Assembly (NCBI RefSeq): GCF_050436995.1
Contig: NC_134767.1
Location: forward strand, 2,542,001 to 2,606,000
Source of the DNA: Anticarsia gemmatalis
Lineage: Eukaryota > Arthropoda > Insecta > Lepidoptera > Erebidae
DNA length: 64,000 nt
Reading direction: 5' to 3'
Made by a program: the position numbers and the translations under genes. Within the stretch, counting starts at the first letter, position 1. Each line of letters starts with the position of its first letter. The notes under the pieces are model-generated. The model was not told the origin of the DNA. It worked only from the letters and a program-made list of their open reading frames with translations, and did no database searches. This document shows positions 12,645-22,029 of this stretch, in pieces.

Positions 12645-12750
12645 TTCTTCTTCTTCGTGTCAATGGTTTTTTTTTTAGGTACCTCCAGTTTTATATAAAC
12701 AGTAAATAAATACGAGTATATGTATTATTATATTTAATTATTATTATAAC

Positions 12751-12785
<35 letters not shown>

Positions 12786-14833
12786 GATATGTTTCGACCA
12801 AAAGTCGGCAACGGCAATGGCGTCATGGCTTGCCTTGGATAAGTCCTTCTTGGTACAGTTGTACGGGCACTGAGGGCAGGAGAGCAGGTGTGCCATTGTC
12901 TGGGAGGGAGCCCCACAGTCGCAGCCCTTTGAAGACGAGTCAGAGAAGCCCCACTTCGCCATACTTTCTCTGCACCGGCCAACCTGGGATCTCAGGCGAT
13001 TTAATGATCTCCAGGTTGGCCAGGGCAGTTGATGTCCCGGAGGTAAAATCTCTGCCGGTTTAGGGAAGTCGGCAGGTACTGGATGTTTATTAGTCCACAT
13101 GCTCTCTCTAGCTACTCGTGGGGTTACGTCCGTAGAGCCAGTTCTTAAAAAACTTCTCCGGCTTTTAAGTCGTGCGCGACACATTTCGTAGTTGTACAGT
13201 GGGTGGTGAGTGTCTGTCTCTTGTTTATGTTTCTCCACTGCACAAGCTACTTCGCGACGTATTTCGGGTGGAGCTATACCTGCTAGGGGGTAGAGTAAGT
13301 GGAGCGGTGTTGGTTTAAGGCAGCCCGTTATTATGCGACATGTCTCATTAAGAGCTGTATCGACTTCTTTGGCATGGGCGGAGCGGTGCCACACAGGGCA
13401 CGCATATTCTCCAGCCGAGAAGGAAAGTGCGAGACCTGTGGTTCGGAGTACATGTGGCGCTGCCCCCCAGGACGATGATGTGAGACGTCGCAGCAGGTTG
13501 TTTCGAGCTCCGACTTTCTGCTTTGTGTTATAGCAGTGAGCCCTAAAAGTCAGAGCACGGTCCAAGTAGATGCCCAGGTAGCGCGGATGATTGCAGTGTT
13601 CTATGTTTACACCTCGCCACAATACATTGAGAGTCCTTTTTGCCTCACGGTTACGCAGATGGAATACGCATGCTTGTGTCTTGGATGGATTTGGCTTTAG
13701 TGCGTTGGCATCGTAGTAGTCGCCAAGTCTATCCAGTGCTAGTGTGAGTAGTGCTTCGGACTCTTCAAAGCTCGGCGTCTGGGCTGCTAGTGCAATGTCG
13801 TCTGCGTAAATATAGCGTTTGGTACCTGGCGTTTTGGGTTGGTCATTTGTATAAATATTGAAGAGTGCAGGAGCCAGAACACTTCCTTGTGGGAGCCCAT
13901 TTTTTTGGACACGCCATCTGCTTTTGTTATTATTTATGTGCACCTGAAATCGCCTATTACTTAGAACTTCCCGCAGTATATTGATAAAGCCTAAGTCACC
14001 GGTCAAAGCATAAGCTTTCCCCAGTAGTTTTCTTATGTTGACGGTATCATACGCAGCGGTCAAGTCGACGAAGACGACCCCCGTTACGTTTTTAGTTTCA
14101 AAGCCATCCTCAATGTGTTGTACCAGATTGAGGGTTTGGCTTGTGCAAGATTTGCCTGGACGAAAACCGGCTTGCTCTGGTATCAGTGTTGGTTCTAGGA
14201 TGGGGGTGAGGCGATTTAGTAACATTCTTTCGAAAAGCTTGTATGTGTGACATAACAAGGAAATGGGACGATAGCTTTTTGGGTCCGATGGGCATTTGCC
14301 GGGCTTAAGGAGTGCAATGACTTTAGTTCGTCTCCACAGTTTTGGGATCTTTAAGTCTTTCAGGCATGAGTTGAACATATCCAAAAGCCATGATGTCGCC
14401 ACGGGGCCCAGGTGTTTAATTTGTTCTGTTGTTATGTCATCTATACCAGCAGCTTTACCATATTTTAGTGAGTGTATGCCAGTGATTATTTCATTTAATG
14501 CGAATGGTTTGCTAATGTTGCTATGGTTATCATTTTCCGTGCTAGTAGTTGGTGTTTTGGTTCTGGTCAGTCGTTGCGGTGGTTTTCCGTTCAACAATAG
14601 TTGGTGGGCAATTTGATTTGCCGTTACCTTTCCAGGGTTTATGGGCTTTGGTGGATCTCCCGTGAGTTTTCTGATAGTGGACCAGGCTTTTTTGCTGTTA
14701 TGGGTCATATCGACGCTATCAACAAGCCTCATCCAACTCTGCTTGCGGCTCTCGCTTACCAAGCGCATCAAATCCTCTCCTGTCGAGAGCGTCTCCTCCG
14801 AGAAGGGGTCCTTCTCGTAGAGAGATTGTAATG
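12645..14833 (-). mobile_element. 5'-truncated jockey-like non-LTR retrotransposon (LINE), 2.19 kb
   Basis: On the minus strand the element starts within its coding region at 14833, so the endonuclease domain and 5' UTR are missing. It runs through reverse transcriptase to a 3' UTR with an AT microsatellite (about 12752-12780) and a GAA-type tail (12645-12656). It is flanked by the exact 10-bp duplication ACTAATGTTC (12635-12644, 14834-14843). The open frame has no stop over more than 660 codons, so the insertion looks young. Confidence 0.9.
12783..14826 (-). CDS. LINE ORF2 fragment: reverse transcriptase, 5' truncated
   Basis: Reverse transcriptase of a non-LTR element, jockey-like by overall motif layout. 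The frame is open from the truncation point near 14826 (first residues LYEKDPFSEET) to a TGA at 12783-12785, about 680 codons, and has no authentic start codon. Visible motifs are the YRPISLL block, GFRPGKSCTSQ, the catalytic VFVDLTAAYDTV (first Asp), LPQGSVLAPALFN, and YADDIALAA (second and third catalytic Asp). A C-terminal cysteine-rich CDCG...HLLSC patch is typical of insect LINEs. The apurinic endonuclease expected upstream is absent, which fits 5' truncation. Reverse transcriptase primes cDNA at nicked chromosomal DNA. With no promoter or endonuclease this copy cannot move by itself. Confidence 0.92.
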
Positions 14834-14845
14834 ACTAATGTTCTA

Positions 14846-14943
14846 ACCCCCGGTTTTTGAGGTTTATTCAATAGCGTTTTTTATGAGTTTTGACACTATT
14901 GAATAGATAAACTACCGCTAAATGTACCTCAGAAACCGGGAGT
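14846..14943. mobile_element. ACCCCCGG-family palindromic MITE, copy 1
   Basis: The ends are ACCCCCGGTTT and its complement, the centre is a TTCAATAGCG/CGCTATTGAA-type inverted repeat, and TA lies on both sides. The left arm lacks about 20 bases (TACATTTAGCGGTAG part) that the right arm keeps. Four relatives lie at 37761, 39101, 39805 and 53820. Confidence 0.75.
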
Positions 14944-15404
14944 TAGAACATTAGTGGCCCACACGCTTATGCATCTGCGGCGCCATCGTCTTGTATACCT
15001 CCGCAAGCCGCGCTTTTGCATCCTGCAAACAAGGTACTCTACTAAATAGTCGGAGTTTGGACTATAAGTCTGTATTATAATTATATTAGTACTTACCTAA
15101 TTAAAGATCCGCAAAAACTCTAGCTAGTAAAAACTAGGTCTTAAGTCCAATAAAACTAGTTTTGTTTTATAAATACTTGTTTCGTACAAAGATCATGCAC
15201 GTCAGTATATTGAGTTAGGTCATTCTATATGTTGATTAATATTTACTTATTTACCTATCAATCACTCAACACATGTTTTTATACATTAATATATCTGTTT
15301 CTTATTAACTGTATAAAAACTATTCAAAAGATTATAATGCTAATCGACAAATCATAGTTTATTATTGAAGTGATCATTCTATAATTATAGCTGAGTATGA
15401 TACA

Positions 15405-15675
15405 ATCTATACTAATATTATAAAGCTGAAGTTTGTTTGTTTTTTTGTTTGTTTGTTTGTTTGAACGCGCTTATCTCAAGAACTACTGGTTCGATTTGAA
15501 AAATTATTTCAGTGTTAGATAGCCCATTTATCGAGGAGGGCTATAAGTTATATACTTATCATCACGCCACGATCAACTAAAGCAGAGTACCAGTAAAAAA
15601 TGTTACAAAAACGGGAAAACTATTGACCCATTCTCTCTTATGTGACGCAAGCGAATTTGCGCGAGTCAGCTAGTG
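15405..15675 (-). mobile_element. ACTAGCTGACCC-family retroposon copy
   Basis: Reverse orientation. The left end is ATCTATACTAATATTATAAA with GTTT repeats and the right end is GCGCGAGTCAGCTAGT. Near full length. Confidence 0.8.
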
Positions 15676-18441
15676 TTTAATATAGTTACCGTGCGGTTAT
15701 GTGAGTCGCAGGTTCCATTCTCTTGTGTAGCCATTAAATGACCAAGAGTTTCTTGCCAAATCTTATTATTTATCCCTACATGGCGGTGGAATTTAATTGC
15801 TATAGTTTAACAGTCATATGTGTTCTAGATCTAAATAAAGAAATAATTGGATTTTTAATGTAGGTACCATTATTATTTTGTAAATAACTGCCACCGCAAA
15901 TAGTTTTTTGCTATCTTTATCACCAATCGACAACAACTCATTGAACACCAAAACTAATCGTGGACGACACTTTGTTCTCAAGATAACTGATATTTTTAAA
16001 ACAATTTATTATATCAACATGTTTTGTCATCTAATTAAAGGGCAGTTTATCTTAAAGAACGTTCAGTCATTTTGTGCTCACTCGACACATAAGAACATTT
16101 AAGCCACATTTTTTTGTTCGCCATAGAGTCTCTTTACTTGTAGTAAGTACAGTACTATAATATCTTAATGCATGTAAAAACTTTGCTTGTTATCTACAGA
16201 TTCCGGTCATTGTTCCGGAGCTAAGTCTACTTTATGTCCGTATTTACAATGCAGGGACATAAAAGAACTTAAAAAAAACATCATATCACACAAGTTTGTT
16301 TTGTGAGTGAATAGAACCTAGCCTTCTCCAGACTTTATGAGTGGGTAATTAGTTCTAAATAGACACTAAGGTATTATATACAAGCATTGTCTTAACCTAC
16401 AACTAAAGATTAATTGGGAACATTTAACGTAGACCGACAAATAACAAGACGGATAGCTGACATTGAAATACTTGTCAATTAGACATCGAACACTTATTCA
16501 AAGATAGTTCACGAATTGCAACATAGGTTTGCTAGTTCTTAAGAAATGCTTTAAGCACTTAAACCGTCTTATAGAGAAGTAATAAGGTTGATCTTATAAT
16601 GATTCGAAATCTTTCTATTGACTGCCAGTCTATTAAAATTGTCAAGGTTACCTACAGCTTTTTAGTCATGACAGATCTAAGCCATTAGAAGCTGTTTGTA
16701 CAAATTTGGACTGGACCCCTAAGAGGCAGTATTTTTGGACGCTCATCTATTTTTAACTTACGCGGATCTGATAGTCTACGTATCTAAGTATAAATTGCTG
16801 CTGATTACTATAAAGGTAATGGCGATATAGAATAGATTATGCTTATACTATTTTTTACTTGAAAAATAGGCAGTAGGCTCAAAATTAGTCAGATTTTAAA
16901 AACGAAAGCTTTATTTTTCAGTTTGTCGATAATGTCGTTATAACATAAGTAATAATTACTTTATATATTTACTCAAAAAAAAGAAGCCACCAACAAGAAA
17001 TGCAAAGCCAAACCTAATTTCCCATCTTCAGTAACCATTTCACCTTAACCTCACCATAGTAAATCCCTTCACCATTCCCCATTGAACACCAACACCGTGA
17101 TTTGCCGAACAGATACATAGACACTTCCAAAACCAGAACAAAGTAATCAGCACAACGATTTATCTTTAAAACAAAGCATGGGATTTGTTAGCGCATTACC
17201 ATTGTTCGCCCGAGGCTATGTGTTGTAGTGGTTGTCAAACTTTACAGACCAATGGTAGACCCCAAAAAACATTCCTTATGAAACACAGTGAGAAAGATCT
17301 CTAGAAGAATTAAACTTAATTTGAATACAATATCAATAATTTCGTTTAAATATTATTTCCTATAGGTGTCGTGTATAAATCTATTCCCTCCAGTACAAAA
17401 CTATGAATTGAACACTTCTGGAGGACACACAAAGTCCCATTTAGGAGCTAAAGGATACTTCTGGGAACAAAATATGGATTATTTACTAAATATTTTTGGA
17501 CAACTCACAAACTTTCATTTAATTCCAAACTAAGCAGAGCATGTACTATAGTACCAGTAACTAATAAATATACTTATATACTTCTAAATACAAAACATAC
17601 TGATAAAGTTGGTATTGATATTCCCAGTAGTCTCCTCTAGTTCCTCATGACGCCGCAGTTAGTCAACTGGGACCAAGATCCCAGTTGCTATCCTAATGAT
17701 ATAATTTCAACTCCTGGTTCAACCAGAAGGTACAGCTAGGAAGTTTCTTTGGTGATTGAATTAATGTATAAAATGGTCAACTATTTTAAAAAGTTTGAGA
17801 ACCCCTGTATAAAGGGAACGGCACCAATTTGCTAAATCACGATAAATTGTTTGTACTTATACTGTAGGCGTTTGGGAAATGTGGAACAATACGGACAAAT
17901 CCGTTTCAAAAACTTTTGCCGGTGTTCGATGACGTCACTGAACTGATGTGGGACAGGGGGACTGAATGTCGCCGGCAAATGTTTCTGGGATGAAATACCT
18001 ATGTTGTATGTTTTATATGTTCTTTCAACATGTGTGTGACCTTGTATTGTTTTTTCTTTGGTGTTCAGTTTACCTAAGTATAGGAAACAGTATTACTACA
18101 CTAAACACACGAAACATATTTTGTGTTCGGACGACATAAAATGGTTAAAATCATAAATTCATCCCAAGCAGGCATAATGTTTCTTAATGACCTTATGTTA
18201 TTTGAGACTACTAAATAGCACCTGAAAAACTAAATAATATAGCATTCTGCTTTTATGAAACGAAATAATTATATTATCAGAACTGAAATAAGTCAACGCC
18301 ATCTATTGCATACTTGCTGAACTATTAAGTTATCATTATATCGATGTTCAATGAGCTTGAGGAAAATACCAGGCAATTTACCACATAGAGTTCAATTGCT
18401 TACAACAGATGTCGCTAGCATCACTTTGATTAAAATATTTC
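15676..18441. other. Non-coding spacer, 2.8 kb
   Basis: I find no coding region, tRNA, or repeat boundary that I can support here. Confidence 0.4.
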
Positions 18442-18444
18442 TTA

Positions 18445-18887
18445 GGCCCAGCGCAGACAGACCGGAATAATCCTCGCGCGGTCTCGAGCATTTTCTTTAC
18501 GGCTCGCGGATGCTCGAGCATGCTCGCGACTGCTCGAGCCTGCGCGAGGAAAGCATTCTAGGTTACCATTCTTCATTAAACAGGCCAGTTTTCGTGAAAA
18601 TTCGTCAACGATGGTAGACTGGGCCATGATTATAATTGCTCTTTTGACTGAAGAAGAATAAAAATGACGTTCTCTCTCTTTAAACTCAGTAACAACATTG
18701 AAATTTTTCGTACGATGCCGGCGGCGACGCGATGCTGCGCGGGGATACCCGCGCATCCTCGAGGATGCGCGAGCATTTTTTGTCAGGTTCAAGCAATTAT
18801 GCACTTTATTTTAACAAATTTAAAGTTGATTTTCAAGTGCGTTAAAAAAATCCTCTCCGCTGCGCTCCTCTTGGTCTGCGCTGACCC
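18445..18887. mobile_element. PIF/Harbinger-type MITE (443 bp)
   Basis: The termini GGCCCAGCGCAGAC and GTCTGCGCTGACCC are inverted. TTA occurs on both sides (18442-18444, 18888-18890), the duplication produced by PIF/Harbinger transposases. The interior is much more GC-rich than its surroundings, with repeated CTCGAG/CGCGAG motifs and a 120-codon open frame on the minus strand whose middle reads MAQSTIVDEFSRKLAC. I could not match that frame to a known protein. It may be a remnant of an autonomous element's gene. Confidence 0.65.
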
Positions 18888-19073
18888 TTATAGATACATC
18901 TACATATTATAAATAAATAGTTTATCGTCAGTATAAAGCTGTATTACGAACATTAAAAATACGATTGTCTCTAAAACCCTCATTATTATAACACACTAAA
19001 TTTTAGTAATGCAACAGAATTCTAATAATACAACGAAGTAACTTCTTAAACAATGTTTTCAAGTTTTGAAAAC

Positions 19074-19268
19074 GATCTATGGGTTAAGTAAACTTGGCGC
19101 AGTTATTCCATAGATGGGTGACCGATGTTGGTAGTTGAAATGGGCGTCTTCGTGCTTCGGAGGGCTCGTAAAAAGTCGGTCCCGGTTGTTGTCAATTGAG
19201 ATAATAGTCGTTAAGCCACGAAACAGGCTGGCAGCAAGAACAAGTTTGACACTAGATTGGCCGCCATA
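19074..19268 (+). mobile_element. 5S-rRNA-headed SINE, family A, 5'-truncated copy
   Basis: It contains GGTTAAGTAAACTTGGCGCAG and ATAGATGGGTGACCG (5S-like) followed by the family A body (GTCGGTCCCGGTTGTTGTCA). The start of the head and the end of the tail are decayed. Confidence 0.7.
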
Positions 19269-19302
19269 AGAAGATCTAGAATCTAGATTAATCGAGCATA
19301 CC

Positions 19303-19385
19303 TAGGTTCCGGTTAGTTAAGCAGTTTATTTACCTATGCACAGGGGTCATAGGTTCGATTCTCACACCGGAAGTATCGGTATAAT
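19303..19385 (+). mobile_element. Decayed tRNA-like SINE head
   Basis: A B-box-like ATAGGTTCGATTCTCACACC and complementary TTCCGG/CCGGAA ends resemble a tRNA fold, but the anticodon region does not close properly. Read as a SINE head, not a tRNA gene. Confidence 0.4.
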
Positions 19386-19604
19386 CCGGATCGAAGATCA
19401 GAATCTTTGGACGTTGTGTCAACCGTTTCTAAGTTCATAAAAATCCCCGCATTAAATATTATAAAACGCGGGGGGTTTCTTAAATAAAAAGATCATTAGG
19501 TACATTTTTTGTGATGACACACTAAAGATCTAAGTTCGTAATCGTGCGTAAAGCCACGATCTGCATAATACCTGGGTTTTACCACACTATTAAGGATAAT
19601 ACTA

Positions 19605-20125
19605 TAAAAACCGGCGAACTGCGAGTTGGACTCGCGTATGAAGGGTTCCGTACCAAGAAAATACTAAACAACACGTTTATTCTATGGAGAGTTGGAGATC
19701 CCTCTTAAAATTGTATTTCTTTGAATTTTTGTATTTGTTGTTATAGCGGCAAGGGAAATGCACAAGATTTGTGAAAATTCCAGCTTTCTAGCTATCACGG
19801 TCTGGAGACCGACAGACAGACAGCGGAGGGTTAGTAATAGGGTCCCGTTTTACGCTTTGGGTACGAGTCGGACCCGCGCACGAAGCGTTCTGTACCAAAA
19901 AAATACAAAAATACACGTTTATTGTATGGGGACCCCTCTTAAAATGGTAATTTAAAAAAAATGTATTTGTTGTTATAGCGACAACGGTAATACATAATTT
20001 GTGATAACCAGCTTTCTAACTATTACGGTATATGAGATACAGCCTGGTGACAGACGGTCAGACAGACAGCGGAGGTCATCAGTATTATGGTTCCGTTTTT
20101 ACCCTTTGGGTACGGAACCCAACGA
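19605..20125 (+). repeat. Tandem dimer of a 242-bp dispersed repeat
   Basis: Two head-to-tail units share GAGT(T/C)GGAC(T/C)CGCG, the GGTTCCGTACC-like motif, ACACGTTTATT, TTGTTGTTATAGCG and GACAGACAGCGGAGG. Corresponding points are 242 bases apart (19623 and 19865). Reverse-orientation relatives occur near 22615-22760 and 46136-46345. Confidence 0.75.
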
Positions 20126-20329
20126 TCATTATTCGCTTACGACGTTTCTCTACTAGTGATGCAGCTACTAATGATATTGACTTGATTCTCTGATTACTAA
20201 TACATATTGTTATACTATTATGGGGTTACAGAGGTCATTGCTCTATAAAGTTAGATTTGCTACCTCACAAAGCAGAAGATTGGTTTCCTACTCATCAAAA
20301 TCAACATTTTTCGTTAATCACGTATATAG

Positions 20330-20480
20330 ATCACATAGGCGATGTCTTGAAAATAGGTCAGGTGCGAAGTACTCGTTACCGGCGGTTCTGTATGACAAGA
20401 AGTATGGATGTGAATGAGGTGAAGGAAGTTTGTAAAGATCGTACCAAGTGGCGTTCTTTGATCTCTGCCTACCCTTATGG
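20330..20480 (+). pseudogene. 3' tail of a LINE ORF2 (family F fragment)
   Basis: The frame reads RFCMTRSMDVNEVKEVC then KDRTKWRSL, resembling the C terminus of LINE polyproteins with a DRxxWR motif. Related fragments occur at 21222, 28271, 42236 (-) and 63943, several followed by GTAT repeats. Only the 3' end is preserved. Confidence 0.55.
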
Positions 20481-20544
20481 GAAAAATGCGTTATGTTATG
20501 TTTGTATAATAATTGTTCGTTTTTTGGAGGAGCTCTTGGTTAAG

Positions 20545-20862
20545 TAACAACAGCCGCGCATATCTCCACTCTCTGACGTTAAGTTACGCTTGCCGAGGTT
20601 TTTCTGTGGTTGGGTGACCATATTATACATACCGCGTTCCTCCGGGTTCTGGAAGGGACGTTGAATTGTGGGTCCCGGCTGTCATTTTCGAAGATCTTTG
20701 AGTTGAGTCGTTACCAGTAATCAGCTGTTTGAAAGTCTGACAAGCAGTCTTACCAAGGGGTATGGATGATAATATATGTTCACCCATCCACGCAACAACT
20801 TCGACAAGCGTTGCTTAACCTAAAAGCTCAGTCCTTACGGCCGTTGTAACTTAGCCACGATT
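20545..20862. mobile_element. Two 5S-headed SINE family B heads in inverted arrangement
   Basis: 20545-20765 is family B on the plus strand (TTAAGTTACGCTTGCCGAGG, GGTTGGGTGACCAT, AAGATCTTTGAGTTG). 20775-20862 is a second head on the minus strand (TTCACCCATCCACGCAACAA, then AAGCGTTGCTTAACC). Neither is complete. Confidence 0.65.
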
Positions 20863-21221
20863 ACCTCTAATCAAAACTGAATAAGTAAATAAATATGACA
20901 ACCGTCCTTAAACCGTAGGTATGTTATTTAATAAATAAAATATAATTTAAATTCTAACCCGCCTGGGTTTTACCAACAACTTTTGGGTTTTCCCGTCTAT
21001 TTTAGTATTGCTGTCATAATTGTGATTGAATTAAAACCTGCGGTCACATAACCCCAATATAATTTTCCTGTTAGATATAATATTAATAATAATATAAACA
21101 TCCGAAGAAGGAAACGCTAATGCACTGTTGTGATGCTTTCTCTAAAATACGGTGTTGTACTACAAGCGAAACTAACAACGAGAATAAGATAAAAAATAAT
21201 TGATATCGTGCAGAAAGTATC

Positions 21222-21625
21222 GTGCGTAGTACTGGTAACCGGCGTTCCTGTATGACAACATGTATGGATGTGAATCTTCTTCTTATCATATGGTTAGCGG
21301 TCAACCTTGTGTCAAAGTTGTTCAAGCCGCACGAAAGGCCTTTGGCTTAACGACTGTAATCTTAATCGACAACAACAGGGACCGGCGTTTTACGTGCCCT
21401 CCGAAGCACGAAGGGGCCCAGTTTAAATACCACTATGCGGTCACCCATCTATGGAATGACCGCACCAAGGTTTGTTTAACCCACAAATCGTTTACAGACC
21501 GGTGAGCGCAACTGTATGTGAATGTGGCAAGGGAAGTTTGTAAGGATCGTACCAAGAGGCGTTCTCTGGTCGCTGTCTACTACTGTGGGAAGATGGCTTT
21601 TATGTATGTATGTATGAATGTATAC
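21222..21625 (+). pseudogene. LINE family F tail, split by a SINE
   Basis: The left part is 21222-21275 and the right part 21516-21625. They are interrupted by the family A SINE at 21276-21515. ATGTGAAT occurs on both sides of the SINE. The right part resumes with AAGGGAAGTTTGTAAGGATC and ends in ATGTATGTATG. Confidence 0.65.
21276..21515 (-). mobile_element. 5S-rRNA-headed SINE, family A, with 8-bp target duplication
   Basis: Minus-strand copy of about 240 bp. The head at the right (CCGGTGAGCGCAAC complement) includes the 5S-like C box GATGGGTGACC, and the tail at the left is short AAG repeats. It is flanked by ATGTGAAT at 21268-21275 and 21516-21523. It sits inside an older LINE fragment, which gives the relative age. 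Confidence 0.8.
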
Positions 21626-21829
21626 TACATAACAAACAATCTGAGTCGATCGATATTCATTTTATATCATTTATTGGAACAATACACTATGAGATAGCGC
21701 GTTAAATCCCACCCGCATGCACTTATAAAATTCATCGTATATGCCCAAACAAACAACGGTCCCTGAAATAAGGTTGCAGACACAAAAGAATTTGCCTAAA
21801 TTATGTTTTGTTGTTCTTTTAGCGATTTG

Positions 21830-22029
21830 ACTTCGTCTGTGGCGCAGCGGCTAAGGTGGTCGCCACGTTATTACATCGGGATTGTGGGTTCGATTCTCAC
21901 ACGGGACAATTATTTGTGGTATCACCAACTGTTCGAGTCTGGTTGCACTGTGTGTCCATTGTTTGTATGTTTGTAAAAGACCCCGCGACTCAAGAGCAAT
22001 TCTTAGTGCGAGAGTTGTCTTTTTGAAAA
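21830..22029 (+). mobile_element. tRNA-headed SINE, family C, near full length
   Basis: The A box GTGGCGCAGCGGCTAAGG and B box GGGTTCGATTCTC are followed by the family body (GTCTGGTTGCACTGTGTGTC) and GCGAGAGTTGTCTTTT end. Confidence 0.85.

Larger units (their letters stand above)
12606..14984. repeat. Large palindromic element interrupted by a LINE and a MITE
   Basis: 12606-12644 and 14946-14984 are 39-bp inverted arms with about three mismatches (core CGCCGCAGATGCATAAG and GGGCCACTAATGTTC). Removing the LINE (12645-14833) and one copy of its duplication leaves a palindrome whose centre is the foldback MITE at 14846-14943, flanked by TA on both sides. Confidence 0.7.

Noticed and set aside
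12734..12982. Alternative minus-strand frame over the LINE 3' end
   Set aside because: Shadow of the reverse transcriptase frame and the AT microsatellite.
18442..18804. 120-codon minus-strand frame as a host gene
   Set aside because: It lies inside a MITE and is low-complexity (Arg/Ser/Ala from CTCGAG repeats); noted as a possible element remnant only.
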